From Nageia nagi (lineage: Eukaryota; Pinophyta), in the NCBI GenBank assembly GCA_050084985.1, contig JBITNC010000002.1, positions 19,716,001 to 19,780,000 on the forward strand: a DNA stretch of 64,000 nucleotides. The letters run 5' to 3'. Both the position numbers and the translations under genes were made by a program. Each line of letters starts with the position of its first letter. The stretch's first letter is position 1. Below, in pieces: positions 37,471 through 49,965 of the stretch. The notes under the pieces are model-generated. The model was not told the DNA's origin. It made no database searches and saw nothing but the letters and a program-made list of their open reading frames with translations.

Positions 37471-38099
37471 TCCTAACTTTATAAGTGATCTATATGCTAA
37501 ACACACTTCTTCATTTAGTTAATTTAACCAAATTACCTATGAAAATTTGAATCCATTTTGTTACTAACAAGCAATATATTTAAGTAAAAGGTCATAACAT
37601 ATGGTTTTGTAATTTTCCTTTATTTGAAAAATTAGGTAGCTAATGTTGGATACAATATAGGATCTACCAAGGACAAGTGTTGAGTCATAGATGAAGAAAT
37701 TGGGAACCTTAGTTATCTTTAGGTGTTTTTAGAGAACACTAAAATATGTATGTATAAAACCTATCTAATTTAAAAAATATATTTGGTGATACAAGGCTAG
37801 GACCTTTCAAAATAACTATATCTTTCCTTTCTACCCAATAAAGTGATGGAAAAATATACCAACAATTTGCATTTTCTTAATAAACAATTATCAAACTCAT
37901 ATTATTTAATTAACACCATGGTCAAACTCAAGAAATTTCATCACACTAATAATATTTTTTTATTGCTTGATATCAATCAACTTCACTAAATATCCATTCT
38001 ATTCACTAACCACTTTTTCTCAAAACTTTTCATCATGACCTTTGCAAAAATTTGAGAATATTATCTTTTTAGAATTTATAATTAGAACTTACCAATATC

Positions 38100-39330
38100 G
38101 AGCTTGAACAACACACCTACACTACAAATTATATGTCTTGGTAATTGCAAATTGACCCCTATTTTAATCTCTATATCTTTTTCATATTCAAATTATTTTA
38201 AAACTTCTTATTTTAACATGGGATATTCCAAATACTCTATCCTTGTACTCTCATTTGAGAGCTTACAAATAATTGAAACTTTTCTTGACTCTTCTACTAT
38301 TATCACAATAATGATTGGCAATTCATGAGTAAATTTTTCTTTGTCTTCAAATTCATATTGTTTATCTTCTTAGATGATCAATCATGATGAAACATCTAAT
38401 TCAATCCTAGGAGATCCATTATCTTTAGTATAAATATCTTCACAAGTGATCTTCTCTTATTTTGACTTTGATCCATAAACTATCTTAACTCTATATTCCT
38501 CTCAATATTCTCTACCAATTCTAGTTTCTTAACATTTTCACTTAATAAGATATCATCATTAATTTATTCAAAGGATCATTATTTGCTAGTGTTGAAATTG
38601 ATTCCTCTTCTGATTTTTCACTTTTTTATCAAATAATATGTCATTACCCATATTCTCAAAAGAATATTTATCATTAAATTCTACAATTTCATAATGATTT
38701 TATCTACTAGGCACAAACTTATCTTTTTTGACAAAATTTGTTGAGCAACTTTTTTCATGCTTTATTCTAAAAAAACCAAAATATTACACAAATTCATCAA
38801 GTATTTCTTTAGAAATGGTATTTATTATATTTTCAAAATCAATATCATAAACTACTTCTTTAAACTTAGATAATTGTATCAGTGCATTTTATGTAGGTAG
38901 GATTGATTTATATTTTTCATTTTGATCCTTCACTTCTACATTGTCTCTCTCCTTATATTTTTTATGATTTTTTTAATGAAATAAGCACAATGTAAAGGAT
39001 CATGAGGAAGTTCACATGTAGAATAATAATATGGAAACTCCCTATGATTCTCAAAAACTTTATGTTTCTTCATATACCTCCTTATGAATGTGTCTCTTAA
39101 AGATGAGAAGTTAGGAATAGAATGAAAAGTGAGATGTTATATCCATGTTCTTGCATTATCTATCAAGCTCTCAAAGAACCACATTATAGCAACATATTCA
39201 ACTTAAAATTTGTCTATTGTATCACAAAATAATTTAAGAAATGTTACATAGCTTTTTCAATAGGATAACCATGTAATTTTGGTGGGAAATATTTGATTTT
39301 TGGAGGATATGGGCTAAAAACATTTAGACC
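38100..39330 (-). pseudogene. Element U gag remnant
   Basis: Minus-strand pieces near 39300-38940 read FPPKLHGYPIEKA (family F.G.....H...F), then HLTFHSIPNF-like and FIRRYMKKHKVF (family W...F...F...F), then FPYYYSTCELPHDPLHCAYF, a Cys/His-containing stretch. From 38600 to 38100 an acidic, ESRKVS...NESTR-type region follows without known motif. Order and orientation fit the 5' part of an LTR element whose 5' LTR is R2. Stops and shifts are frequent, and no protease active site was found. Confidence 0.55.
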
Positions 39331-39707
39331 TCTGAAATTTAAAGTTGTATACCTCTTAATCTTCCATAAGTATATAGGACGATATGTAGTATTAATTTTC
39401 AATATTCACTCATGAAAATAACTTATCAAGAATTTTGAGAAAATTCTTCAACATCCAGCAAGAAGCTCTAAATCTAAAAAGTGCCTATGGGTTTGGAAGC
39501 TCTAGTAATAGGAGATTTCTCTTAGTTTTGGTATTTGCTAGCTTCAACACTTTACACCTTCTTGGTATGTAGATTTTCCAATACTAAGATTAGTACGTTA
39601 ATTTTCTAGGTTCTTTCTTTAGCAAAGTACTAAATATTTTTCTTCTTGCATCAAGGTTTTAGCCTACCTAATCTACCTCTTCCCTAAAAAATGATACAAA
39701 AAATTGA

Positions 39708-41000
39708 TGTGACAAAGACTGACACTACTTTGAATGATTGCATTTAATCTAGTGTCACTAAGCATTAAACCTCCTTTGTGTCAACAAATGTATGAGATTA
39801 CCCAACACTAATCTCTATTTTAGGCATTCTAAGTCAACCTATAGTAACATCAGACCTATTGACACAACAAATGGCTTAAGATTGTAACCCATCTTTGATA
39901 TCTATTATGAATTTAGTGATAAGCTATAATATTAACCAATTTTTAACTTAAAAATGGAAATGTATTATTTAAGTGAGAATAAATTAAATACCATCCAATA
40001 GACCTATACTATAATATAGACCAATGCCTTATACATTGGGCTATAGAGTCAGAAACATATGAAATAGTGATGGAGAAATAAGGGTAATGAAACCATATTC
40101 AACTACTTAACATCCAAATAATGTGAAGCTAAGCATTGAATCATGAAAATAATAAGTATTCATTTACTCTTTGATACTTATAACAATAAATCAAGCATAC
40201 AAACACTATCCCACATGAGTTCAAGAAATGATGAATAGAGGAAATATCCTTGAATATTATAATCAAACTCTTACATATAAAAATTGAATAATACTTGTTG
40301 CAATATTCTAAATATCACTTTGATTACAAATAGAAAGAATTTGCCCAAAGAAGGTGACAAATCCTTGGAAAAAGTGTTTCAACCTACCCTAAAATACTTG
40401 AAATCCTAGTACAATAATGAATATAGTAATAATATTGCTTCACTAACATGTTTCATGAAAAACCAAGTGAGAAGGAGAGTTTCAGAATGGACATATGAAA
40501 TAAAAAATAAAGAAAATTCCAAAAACCCTAATAGAACATAAAAAATTACCTATATAAATTTGCAAAATGGGAAAAAGATTCTAAACCTTTCTTACTCCTT
40601 CTTCATATAGGCATACTAGAATTTTCATGATGTGGAAGTAATTGCTTTGATCAATCCATCACATTGGCTATAGTATCTTTGGCCAATGTAACTTATTGAA
40701 GTAGTAAGATGATATTTTTTTTATCATAGTATGACTTTTAAAAGATGATATAGTTGTTCTAGGTATAAGCAAATTGTATTTTTCTTAAACTAGTCTTTTT
40801 TTATTAGTTTCCACTTATATTCTTATAAAATCTCACTTTTTACAAAATTGCCATATGTAAGATACCAAAGTAAGGAAAAAAATAACTTTTTACAACAATA
40901 ATTCTCAACATTCAAACTTCCTCATTAAATATTTGGATTCATTTTTCTCTAGGTTATTTCCTCAACCAATTGAATTGCTATGTCCCTTAAATTCTATTCA
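39708..41000 (-). repeat. Element U repeat R2, shared LTR
   Basis: 1,293 bases, plus-strand start tgtgacaaag and end ttctattca. It is aligned with R1 throughout. Coding sequence of ORF-A reaches its border from the right and gag starts on its left, as expected for a 3' LTR of copy 2 that is also the 5' LTR of copy 1. Confidence 0.62.
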
Positions 41001-41009
41001 TTTTGACTA

Positions 41010-41705
41010 AAATCAGGTGTCTTTTGTAAACCTTGGTATAAAATCAAAGGCTTCTTTTATCCTATTTTTATTATTTATTTCAAAACTATCTAGAACTTAT
41101 TTCATTTTTACAAATTGTTTTTCCATTTTCAATCTATTTTCATATATGTCAATATCCCCCTGTGCTACTTTAGTCAATTTTATTGTTGACTTGGTAGTTA
41201 GCCTAGTCTATACCCATTTCTCTACAAAATATTTCATTAATAGGTTTACTTCATCTAGACACTTTTCAACCTTATCTTCTATCATATAAGAGGAATAAAT
41301 TGTAATCATCCTATCTCCAAGAGTATGGATAGTTCCTTGGATCACTTGATCATGTAAATTGTATAGTTTCTTCTAATTTATCATAATAGGTTTGGATATT
41401 ATTTCTTTTCCCTTTAAAAAAAGCTAACTCAGCATCTACTCTTAGGGTCACATCTCTTAATTTTATTACATTTGTTGAAAGTGACACTATATCTTGACAA
41501 GTTTTATCATATTTTTCAAATAACTATAAAATCATATGAACTTTTATTTACTCTAGGTTCAATTTTTGCTTACCTTTTATTTAATCAAGCTTGGTGTTAT
41601 CTTCTTTAATTCTAAAAGAACTTCACTGGACTCCTTTATGATTTTTGGTTATGATTGCATTGGTATTTCCTAGGCTAAAAAAGTATCTTTTTTGACTCTC
41701 CATAG
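41010..41705 (-). pseudogene. ORF-A C-terminal part (copy 2), coiled coil
   Basis: From 41705 down, minus-strand frames read VIKLRDVTLRVDAELAF, NIQTYYDKLEETI, TLGDRMITIYSSYMIEDK, VEKCLDEVNLLMKYFVEKW, then VAQGDIDIYENRLKMEKQFV and KEAFDFIPRFTKDT, ending just before R2. The spacing of Leu/Ile/Val with Lys/Glu suggests a long coiled coil. Three stops and two shifts break it. It is the downstream continuation of the part at 47600-49170, from which it is separated by G1. In copy 1 this stretch seems deleted (R1 abuts 35100). Confidence 0.6.
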
Positions 41706-42452
41706 TGAATACATCTAAAAATAATTTATTATTTATTTAATAAATCACATTTAAACTTCTTAAATGATTTAATAAAATATTACATATTTCAAGATAAAAG
41801 GATATTATAATACAATGCCATGTGTTATATTAAATGATATATCATATATCAGGGGTCTTATTTTAAAGTATCTTGAATAGAACAATGATTATATTATTGC
41901 AAGAGGTTGGCCTTCACTCCTTTTTATGTCTTTTGTAGGCTATATAAATGAGTGAATAGGTTGATATCCATATATCAAAACTCTTTTGATATTGATAAAG
42001 AACTTTGATAGGTGGTTTGCAACTATAATGGTGTCTTTGGATGTCACCTATCTTGAGAATTTGTTATACTTTGAGTTTTGTACTTTCTATCTTTGATGTA
42101 CACCATAATTTGACACATTCCATTAAGTCAATGGTGTGTTTATCCTATATCAATAGTAACATGCTTCTCTTAGGCCATCAACAAAGTGTATCTTCTATAT
42201 TGATGGTTCCAAGCTTGGATGGTTGAGCTATTGGTTCATGCACATGAAGATTAGCTATGAGCTTGCCATGAGTTTGATCCCAATCCTCCAAAGATTCATT
42301 GCTATTTGATTTTAATAATTCTACACACACTTCATATCAAGTGCATGTTTTTCATGTATATCTATTACGATTTGATATAGTGTCTATTACATATTTAATT
42401 ATATATTGTAGGTATTTTAATTAATTATGTTTATTTGTATTTAGAGTCTATA
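41706..42452 (+). repeat. Element G1, 5' LTR
   Basis: 747 bases, aligned with 46420-47141 and with the G2 LTR 60832-61576 (aaatgatttaat, ggctatataaat, tctttga or a variant, gatggttgagctattggttc). Confidence 0.92.
41941..41948 (+). promoter_or_regulatory. TATA box of the G1 LTR
   Basis: tatataaa follows ttttgtaggc. The same box is at 46655-46662 in the 3' LTR, and as gatataaa at 61067-61074 in G2. Conservation of box and context in three copies supports a promoter. Confidence 0.65.
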
Positions 42453-42468
42453 TTTTGCTAAACCCCAA
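42453..42468 (+). promoter_or_regulatory. Primer-binding-site position of G1, mutated
   Basis: ttttgctaaaccccaa abuts the 5' LTR. The G2 copy has ttttggtgaaccccaa at the same place, so the TGG has been damaged here. Confidence 0.6.
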
Positions 42469-43153
42469 CATATCCTACAAAGCCTATAATTTTTATTTTA
42501 GGGCACCATTTTTTCTAAGGAGTCTTTCATTACAAACCCTTAGTTTTATTTTATTTTTGGTTGAGTTAATTCTCTTCAAATTTAGAAAATTTTATTGCTT
42601 TGAAAAAAAAAAAATTCTTGAAAAACGTCATTGTAGAAAAACTCAATTTTTGGAGGTCATTCTATTCAATTTGGTAGCATCTAGCATTAGAAAAATTTGT
42701 CCAAACCATAGATAAATATAATTGGGAAATTTTTCTAAATTTTAGAGGTCTAGATTTGCATATTTTGGTTGATTTTGAGAAATGTTTGTAGAAATGCCAT
42801 AGTGAAAAATCATAAAATTTGAAAATATTTTGAAGCTATTTGGTGACTTATTTCATGATCAAAACTTGCCAAAACTATAGGGCATCATAGTAGGCAATGC
42901 TTTAGATTAATTTGATCTTATTGCATGCATTTTTATTAAGATTTCTTGCACTTTTCAAATAAAAATATTTTTACATCAAAACTTGAAGTTTGAAGGTTTT
43001 TTCTTGAATTTTAAAAGTTTTAGCCTCATAAAAATTGTCCCATATCATAGATATAATGCTAAAAACTTGTTTTTAGTCTTGCATAGTGTTAAACTACTCA
43101 TTTTGTTATATTTCTTAAAATTTTATGCAAAGCTCTAGATCTTGCATTTTATC

Positions 43154-44240
43154 ATGGGTATTACATCTAGAAGTGGTTTACTAGAATCTTTGAATGTGTT
43201 AAGTGATTTATTTGCACCTTCTCCTACACAAGAAATATCTAAAGATATGGATGTTGGGAAAAATGATAATAGAAAATCTTCTAATGAAATGAGTTTATCA
43301 AATTCATACTTGACTACTAAAAATGATGATGATGTGCAAAATAATATGTTAATCATAGAAAATCAAGTGCATGATAATAGTGATGATGATGATGATATGG
43401 CTGAATTTGAATTTGATGCATATTTAAACCTTGAAGCTATGGATAACTATGAAATGTATGATATTGCATTTGAAAATTTGACACCTCAAGATCAAATTAA
43501 GAAAATTAAAGAGCATATGTTAGCCAATCCTTCTTTGATGTTAGGCATTTATAATTATCTTGATTTGAATGAAAAATATCATGCATTTTTAAGGAAAGAG
43601 TTGGATACATTGTTAGAAGATCCGTATGCAAGATAATATTTTATGCAAAAGTTTAAAAAATAAAATATACAAAAGTAACAACATAATCAAATACCTTAAC
43701 AAAAAACTCAACTGAAATCTCAACAAAAATCACAACCTAAACTACAACCTAAATCTCAAATTCAAATTCCATCTCAACAAGAAAAACAAAATAATATTTG
43801 CAAAGAGTAACATCTTAGGAAACTTTGAAAATGCAAGATGCCCACATTATAAAAACACCTAAATAGGATGCCCATAGTTGTTCCTCACTACTTGATCAAG
43901 AGGCCCCCAAATTTGAGATACTTAATGGACATCAGCCAAGGCTTTTTTTTAGATATCTAATGAAAAGGGGTTTATTGTAGCCATTATAAAAAAAAGTGTA
44001 GAATATGATCATATTTTAACGGAAAATGTGGATACTTATCACACTTATCATCAAAGAAAGGGTCATGCTATAAATTCTTGTAATGATCAAGGTTGTAATT
44101 TTGGAAGTCATTGCAAAAGTGAAATATGAGATTCATCAACATGCTTTAGATATAGAGATTATGGATAGAACTAATATGTTTTAGGGTATAGGTGATGAGG
44201 AATCATGCCATCAATAACATTCTATAATGCTTGAATGCCA
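43154..44240 (+). pseudogene. gag: Element G1 acidic Gag-like protein
   Basis: ATG 43154 opens 160 codons to TAA 43634. The alternative TTG at 43142 is less likely. Codons 20-100 are rich in Asn, Ser and Asp, with a run of five Asp. Then MDNYEMYDIAFENLTPQDQI and LANPSLMLGIYNYLDLNEKY lead to a conserved end, LDTLLEDPYAR. G2 has the same protein, so the sequence was selected as coding. Downstream, in broken frames, come a Gln/Pro-rich part, DQEAPKFE near 43900, and at about 44029-44080 YHTYHQRKGHAINSC, a knuckle with its first Cys lost. This is followed by KVVILEVIAKVKYEI. The knuckle resembles that of T (YHHQRGHSTKNC). The N-terminal part matches no family known to me. Confidence 0.78.
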
Positions 44241-46400
44241 TGAGTAACATGAAAATAATAATAAAAATGATGGTTCTTGCTCTATTAATCCAACTAGTCA
44301 TGAAAGCACAAGTAAAATTTTAGTTCAATCAAATGCAATTGAGATTTGGTTAAAGAATATAGAATGTAAAAATATTGGCCTTTTGAAAAGTATCAATTTA
44401 AGATTACACTCCTTAATGGGTATTTGCAAATAGAAATATTCAACACAAGGTGTCCATCAACTGAACTTGAATTTATTGATCTTATTAAGAGAGTAGCAAC
44501 CCAAGGTATAGAAAATACATTAGATAATTTAAAAATAAAAGGCCAATTTCTTAAAACAAAATATACTAAAAATTGTGGTCATTCCACCACCCTCTAATGT
44601 ACTATAATTTCTAAATTTTTCATATCATATAGGATGCATTTCATATAGGTTGCATATCATGAGTTAGTCCATTGCATGTATTTGATTAACATGGAAAATT
44701 TTATCAAGTTTTTAATCATGCTATTTTTTCATCTTCATCTTTTCTACCATGTTATGTTGCTTTTTATTTCCTTTTTCATATTTTCATCCTCATCATTTCA
44801 TCAAGTCTTTTTCTTTCATTAAATATTTTTCTTATCTTTATCTCTAACAAAGGTTCTCAAATTTGCCATACTAATCAAATGCCTCATATATAAGGTAGTC
44901 TTATATCTAGTCATTGCATCACATATTAGTTGCATTTTATTAAAAAATAAATCAAAAAATAATTAGATATAAACTCAGCTAGGGGAAATTTTAGTTTTAT
45001 CTGGGAGAAATTTTAGTTCTAGCTAAGGGCATGATAGAAATCAAATATTGAAAATCAAAAGGCAAAAATTTACAATTCAGAATCAAAAAGTGCAAAAATT
45101 ACCCATTCTTAAGGACTGAAGGTAAGTACAAGTAAAGTATATCATCTCAAACATTTTTAATATTGGTCATGTTTATGATATTTATTGCCATTGATGAATT
45201 AGGATGACTATATCTTCTTTGAATATCTGGTATGAAAAGTGAACATTGCATAGGCTATTCTTATGATTGTTATTTAAAATAAAATGCATGTTTACTAATG
45301 AAATTCAAGGTCATTGTATCTTTGAAAATATGGTATGATATAACATTATTGCATTATCTATGGAATATTGCATATTTAAATGGTTATTTTCAAGGTAATG
45401 TCATTTAAAATATGACATGATGTAAAATGATATAGATGATCATCAATTGAATATATTTTGAATTGTTGTGTTTCATATGAAAAAACTCATGCCACTAGTG
45501 GCATGCAATAACCATAAATTATTTGTAATTGGGGCATGTTGAAATTTCATTGAATATATGCTTATTTATGTGTTCTTTCATATATTTGTAATGGTTTATT
45601 GAATTTGGTCACATTTGTTGAAGATATGATTGGAAAATGTTAGGCATACCATGCTACCAATGATGTGTATTCACTTTGAAAAATTTATGCAAATTGAAGT
45701 ATTGAAATGGAAGGCCACTAAAACATTTATAGAAATTGAATGATATTTTTCATTATTCTACTAACAAATGTTTTCAAATCCATGATCACTCCATGAGCAA
45801 CATCTCTTATCAATTGTATGATTATTCCAAGCTTGAGTTATTAAAAATTCTCATGAGCTTGATAATTATCATTGTTCCAAGCTTAAGTCATTCAAAGTTC
45901 TCATCATCTTGGTCTTTATAGACTATGAGTTGTCTATCAATAGATGGATATTACAAGCTTGGGGTATTAAAGAGGATCTCATGCACTTGCTCTTTATAGA
46001 ATATGAGTTTTCTATCACAATAGTCTATATATCATGGTTTATAGCATTATGAGACATCGACCATAGTGACACATTGCATATTATATTAATTTTATCCTTT
46101 CTCTTAACATTGCTTATTCTTTCATGGATGTGATCTATGTGGGTATATGTTATTTTATTCAATAGGTATTTTTTGGGTGAGTAGGATTGGCATACATTAT
46201 TCACCTCATAGAGGGACTCTTATTTTTTTAGCTTTTTTACCCAACACAACATGAGCAAGGGACAACCAAGACCAAAAGCGAGAAAATAACATACTATAAT
46301 TAGCATATCGATCAAAGCATGGATATCTACTTTACTATTGAAAATTGTCTTCTCTTCTCTAGACTTCTTGGATTATGCAATTTCAATGCTTTTCATTTCA
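44241..46400 (+). other. Element G1 3' region, non-coding
   Basis: No polymerase block in any frame. Short T/C-rich words (cttcatcttt, tttcatcctcatcattt) near 44730-44820 recur in G2 near 63600-63680. Between 45780 and 46010 the words caagctt-agt, ttctcatgagctt and tctttatagaatatgag recur two or three times. Confidence 0.75.
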
Positions 46401-46419
46401 TATCAAAAGAGTGGAAAAA
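46401..46419 (+). promoter_or_regulatory. Polypurine tract of G1
   Basis: tatcaaaagagtggaaaaa directly precedes the 3' LTR start tgtagacact. The purine run fits plus orientation. Confidence 0.75.
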
Positions 46420-47141
46420 TGTAGACACTTAAAAATGATTTATTACTTATTTAATAAATCATATTTAGACCTCTTAAATGATTTAATGCATTATTACATA
46501 TGTCAAGATAAAAGGATATTATAATGCAATACCATGTATTATATTAAATGCTATATCAAATATCATGGGTATTATTTTAAAGTATCTTAAATATAATAAT
46601 GATTATATTATTGCAAAAGGTCGACCTTCACTCCTTTCTATGTCTTTTGTAGGCTATATAAATAGGTGGATAGGTTGATCTTCATATATTAGAACTCTCT
46701 TGATATTGATAAAGAACTCTAATAGGTGGTTGTCAACTATAACGGTGTCTTTGTACACCATTTATGTTGATAATTTATCATACTTTAAGTTTTTTACTTT
46801 CTATCTTTGGTGCACATTATAATTCAATACATTCCACGTAGTTAGGAGTGTGCTTCTTGTACATTGATAGTAGTGTGTATCTTCTAGATAGAGGGTTCTA
46901 GGCTTGGATGGTTGAGCTATTGGTTCATGCAAATGAAGATTAGTTGTGAGATCACCATGATTCCAATCCCAATCCTCCAAAGATTCATTAATATTTGCTT
47001 TTGAGGATTGTACACACACTTCATATCAGGTGTATGCTTTTCATGTATATCTATTGCGATGTGATATAGTGTCTATTGCATATTTAATTGTATATTGTAG
47101 ATTTTTTATTTAATAATGTGTATTAATATTTAGATTATACA
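46420..47141 (+). repeat. Element G1, 3' LTR
   Basis: 722 bases. It keeps the canonical ends tgtaga...ttataca and the TATA box at 46655-46662. It is flanked on the right by CATTG. Confidence 0.9.
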
Positions 47142-47599
47142 CATTGTCTCTTGATACATAGGTGAGGAAGAAGGGATCATGAATGTTGCAAGAGAATTAG
47201 GACCACCCATCTCCTTTGAGTGGACTATATTCAAGGGAGAAATTAAATTAGTCAATGGAGAAGATTGAATTAAGGGTATTTCTTCTTTATTTTCTTTTAT
47301 TTATAAAATAAAAATACTCAAATATTATAAAGAAAATTGGTGTTGCAAAAGAAGAGGAATAGGAAGCATTTTATATCCTTAACCATTTTACTACTAGGGC
47401 ATCTTCAATATTTTGTACATATAATTTGTATCACATTGTTACTATTAAAACTCTCTTCTAATATTTTCTTACTCATATAAGGTCCATTGGAAGGCTCTTT
47501 TCTTATAGTATCCTTAGGTAGCACTTTCTTATGTGTCAAAAAAATCTCATATAATTTCACCTTTTTCAATATTTCCACTTGGATAGGATTTCTATGAAA

Positions 47600-49170
47600 T
47601 GGAATAATAACCTTGAGGGATTGGTTCAAAAGGAGGAATTAATGCTAATGTTATAAAACTTTTTATTTTCTTCCTCTATATTTTTAGCTACCTCTAAGAC
47701 ATGTTGAGTATAATAAAGCATAATTTCTTTCTATTCCTTTTCTAAGGCATCCTTGAAAGTATTATCAATTTTCTTAACAAAATCAATTGTTTCAACCCTA
47801 GCTTCCATAGTGTTAATTGTAATTTCCCTAATCTTTCTCAATTTATTACAAATATATCAAATTGCTTATAACTAAAAAAAAAATTCTATTAAAAAATTAT
47901 TCTCCCAAATTGGATGTAAGGGTCACTTTTCTTTAAGTGACTAGATCAATTCATCTTCAAATTCATTATTTGCATGAGTGACCCTAAAACTCATTATTTG
48001 CTTCTAAATACAAGAAAATTTATTTATGGGATCATATGGTCTCCACAATAATTTTTGAAATCCATATTAGTATATAATGAACACTATTGAAATTTTTATG
48101 ACCAATATCGCATGGATATCTAAAAAAATTGTATTTCCCTAATGCCCTATCAATTCTTACTTTGAAATCTTCTACCAATTGCCTAACTGATTTCTCATAC
48201 AAAATGGAATATGGATATAATATGTACAATATCTTTGGTTACAATTTTCCTTCATACATCCTTATTATAGAGCTTACTTCAAATATTACCACTTCCCCTA
48301 CCTCATACTCTTCTAAAAAAATTTTAAAAAAGACCAGACATTCTCGGGATGTTATGAGTAAATTTGCCATATATATTTTTTAAGAACACCTCATAGAACC
48401 ATTAATCACTACCTTCTTCCTAATATATATTTTTGAATATTTATTATATAGCATCATAATTGGTAGAGAATATCCAAATAATTTTATAGTATCATATTGT
48501 GATAGTAATATGTGAACTATGATAGAATATCCAAAGAATTTAAGTTCACTTTTGGCCTTATGGTCTTTTTTCAATTGTACTATCTCTTTTTGCATTCTTT
48601 TAAACAAATATGTGGACCAATCATACATATCATAAGGTGTGAATGTAGTTCTTATAATGAGAAATAAAACTTTTCTTTCCACTAAATATTGATTCCTAAT
48701 CCCTAGGTTATAATTGATATTTTTAGCATAGAATTAGGCCCAATATTTGAAAGAAAACAAAGTCAAAGGAAATGAATTTTGACCATACAAAGGTGTTTCA
48801 TATTCAAACATAGCTTTAGTTATTGAATAAAATACTAAAAATTAGTATTTTTAAAAAGTGGATAATTCAAGGGGCTTACCATATCTCTAGATTTTGAATG
48901 CCCTCCTTATCTAATGATCATTTAGTTTAAAAAATGCATTACAATGACCATCCATGAACAAATGTTTAAGTGGGTCATACCTCCTAATCAACCAAGTTAT
49001 TAGGTCACTTAAAAAATATACAAGCATGGTCAAACCAAATTCCCTAAATTAGAATCCCATTTGTTTTCTTGAGGTGGTCCCAATTCTTCTCCCTCTCTAA
49101 CCCTAGTATATAATTTCACCATCATTTTTGGTTTATATTTAGGAGGATCCATGAATCCTTTGTATCTACT
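47600..49170 (-). pseudogene. ORF-A copy 2 of element U, main part
   Basis: Minus-strand reading from 49170: GEELGPPQENKWDSNLGNLV near 49080; a broken middle; then the open block 48682-48380, MERKVLFLIIRTTFTPYDMY with YLFKRMQKEIVQLKKDHKAK and FGYSIIVHILLSQYDTI. Next comes EEYEVGEVVIFEVSSIIRMY near 48290, then the block 48229-48032 with SVRQLVEDFKVRIDRALGKY and RYPCDIGH. Near 47800-47700, VETIDFVKKIDNTF and MLYYTQHVLEVAKNIEEENK are coiled-coil-like. These align with copy 1 (35570-36740) in the same order. The function is unknown. Length over both parts would be of the order of 700 residues or more. Confidence 0.64.
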
Positions 49171-49599
49171 TTCTACTTCTATGTAAAACTATAATTCCTT
49201 ATGTTCAATCATAGTGTCATTAATTTTATTAATAATACCTTTGTGAGAAGTTCCCATGGAACCTAATGACTTGTATTTGCATTCATCTCCAAAGGTACTA
49301 TCAAAACTCACTACCTATGGTACATCTATCATTTTTGTTATAAAATTGATAATCTAAAGTAGGTTTCCTTCAATCTTGTTGTGCTTAAAATTGAGTAAAA
49401 CAAGAATAAAAACTAGCTATCACAAAATCAATAATTTTGGGAGGGAGAAGTTACTTATGAGTATTCACAATTTTAAACCCCATTGAGTGTAGAGTGTTAC
49501 CCAAGTAAAAAGGGAATCAATGGAAAGCATTTAATAGTGCCTTAATTTTATATCTATCCATTAGTATTAGCTAGAAATCATTTATTTGATTGGTATGCT

Positions 49600-49965
49600 T
49601 TTATTTGATCAACTCTTCCCTTATCCAATGAACTGTAGCTTTACTCAATAGATGGAACTCCTATCTAATGTGAGATGCACATACTTGATGAAATAACAAC
49701 TTATCTAACCATTAAACACATTGTCTGATGATTTACATATTTATCATATCAATGAATTAATTATCTAATGAAGTTTAGGATTATTCAATGGAGGTATTTC
49801 TTGCTTGATGAGTTGTACTCTTACTTAATGATAAGGAACCTTACTTGTTGATATTTCAACTTTTTCAATGAAAAAATATCTTACCTGAAGAATAATCTTA
49901 CTCAATGAGACTTAACCTTACTCGATGAGGAATAAATTTACCCAATAAATTATATCCTAGGTTTA
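49600..49965 (-). repeat. Degenerate short-repeat array, core CAATGA (copy 2)
   Basis: Words such as ccaatgaac, actcaatgag, tctaatgaag, tttcaatgaa and actcgatgagg recur every 15-30 bases, as at 37120-37470. The array lies upstream of ORF-A on the minus strand in both copies. Confidence 0.72.

Larger units (their letters stand above)
33812..41000 (-). mobile_element. Element U, copy 1 (LTR element with gag and unknown ORF-A)
   Basis: R1 (33812-35093) and R2 (39708-41000) are similar over about 1.28 kb and end in TG..CA when read on the minus strand (start tgaata, end aca). Just inside R2, after a short spacer, a degraded gag starts. Near the other end lies ORF-A. The sequence inside R2 on the minus strand contains ttgtatca, which may be a mutated methionine-type primer site. 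No target duplication is visible, and R2 appears shared with U copy 2. No reverse transcriptase or integrase motif was found in 35094-39707. LTR status is inferred. Confidence 0.55.
41706..47141 (+). mobile_element. Element G1, gag-only LTR retrotransposon
   Basis: LTRs at 41706-42452 and 46420-47141 begin tgtagac- or a variant and end in tata/taca. The flanking five bases are CATAG (41701-41705) and CATTG (47142-47146), one mismatch. A purine-rich tract precedes the 3' LTR. The 4.0-kb interior has an acidic Gag-like protein at 43154-44240 and no polymerase, protease or integrase motif. A second member (G2) lies at 60832 and beyond. It interrupts the ORF-A reading frame of U copy 2. Confidence 0.87.

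Noticed and set aside
41017-41289. 90-codon plus-strand frame, hydrophobic
   Set aside because: Antisense shadow of the coiled-coil part of ORF-A. The minus-strand reading has far better coding character.
42599-42614. A-run as a LINE or retrogene poly-A tail
   Set aside because: It lies inside the G1 interior just after the LTR, with no reverse-transcribed gene or duplication next to it.
43135-43356. 73-codon minus-strand frame
   Set aside because: Antisense of the Gag of G1, which is conserved in G2 on the plus strand.
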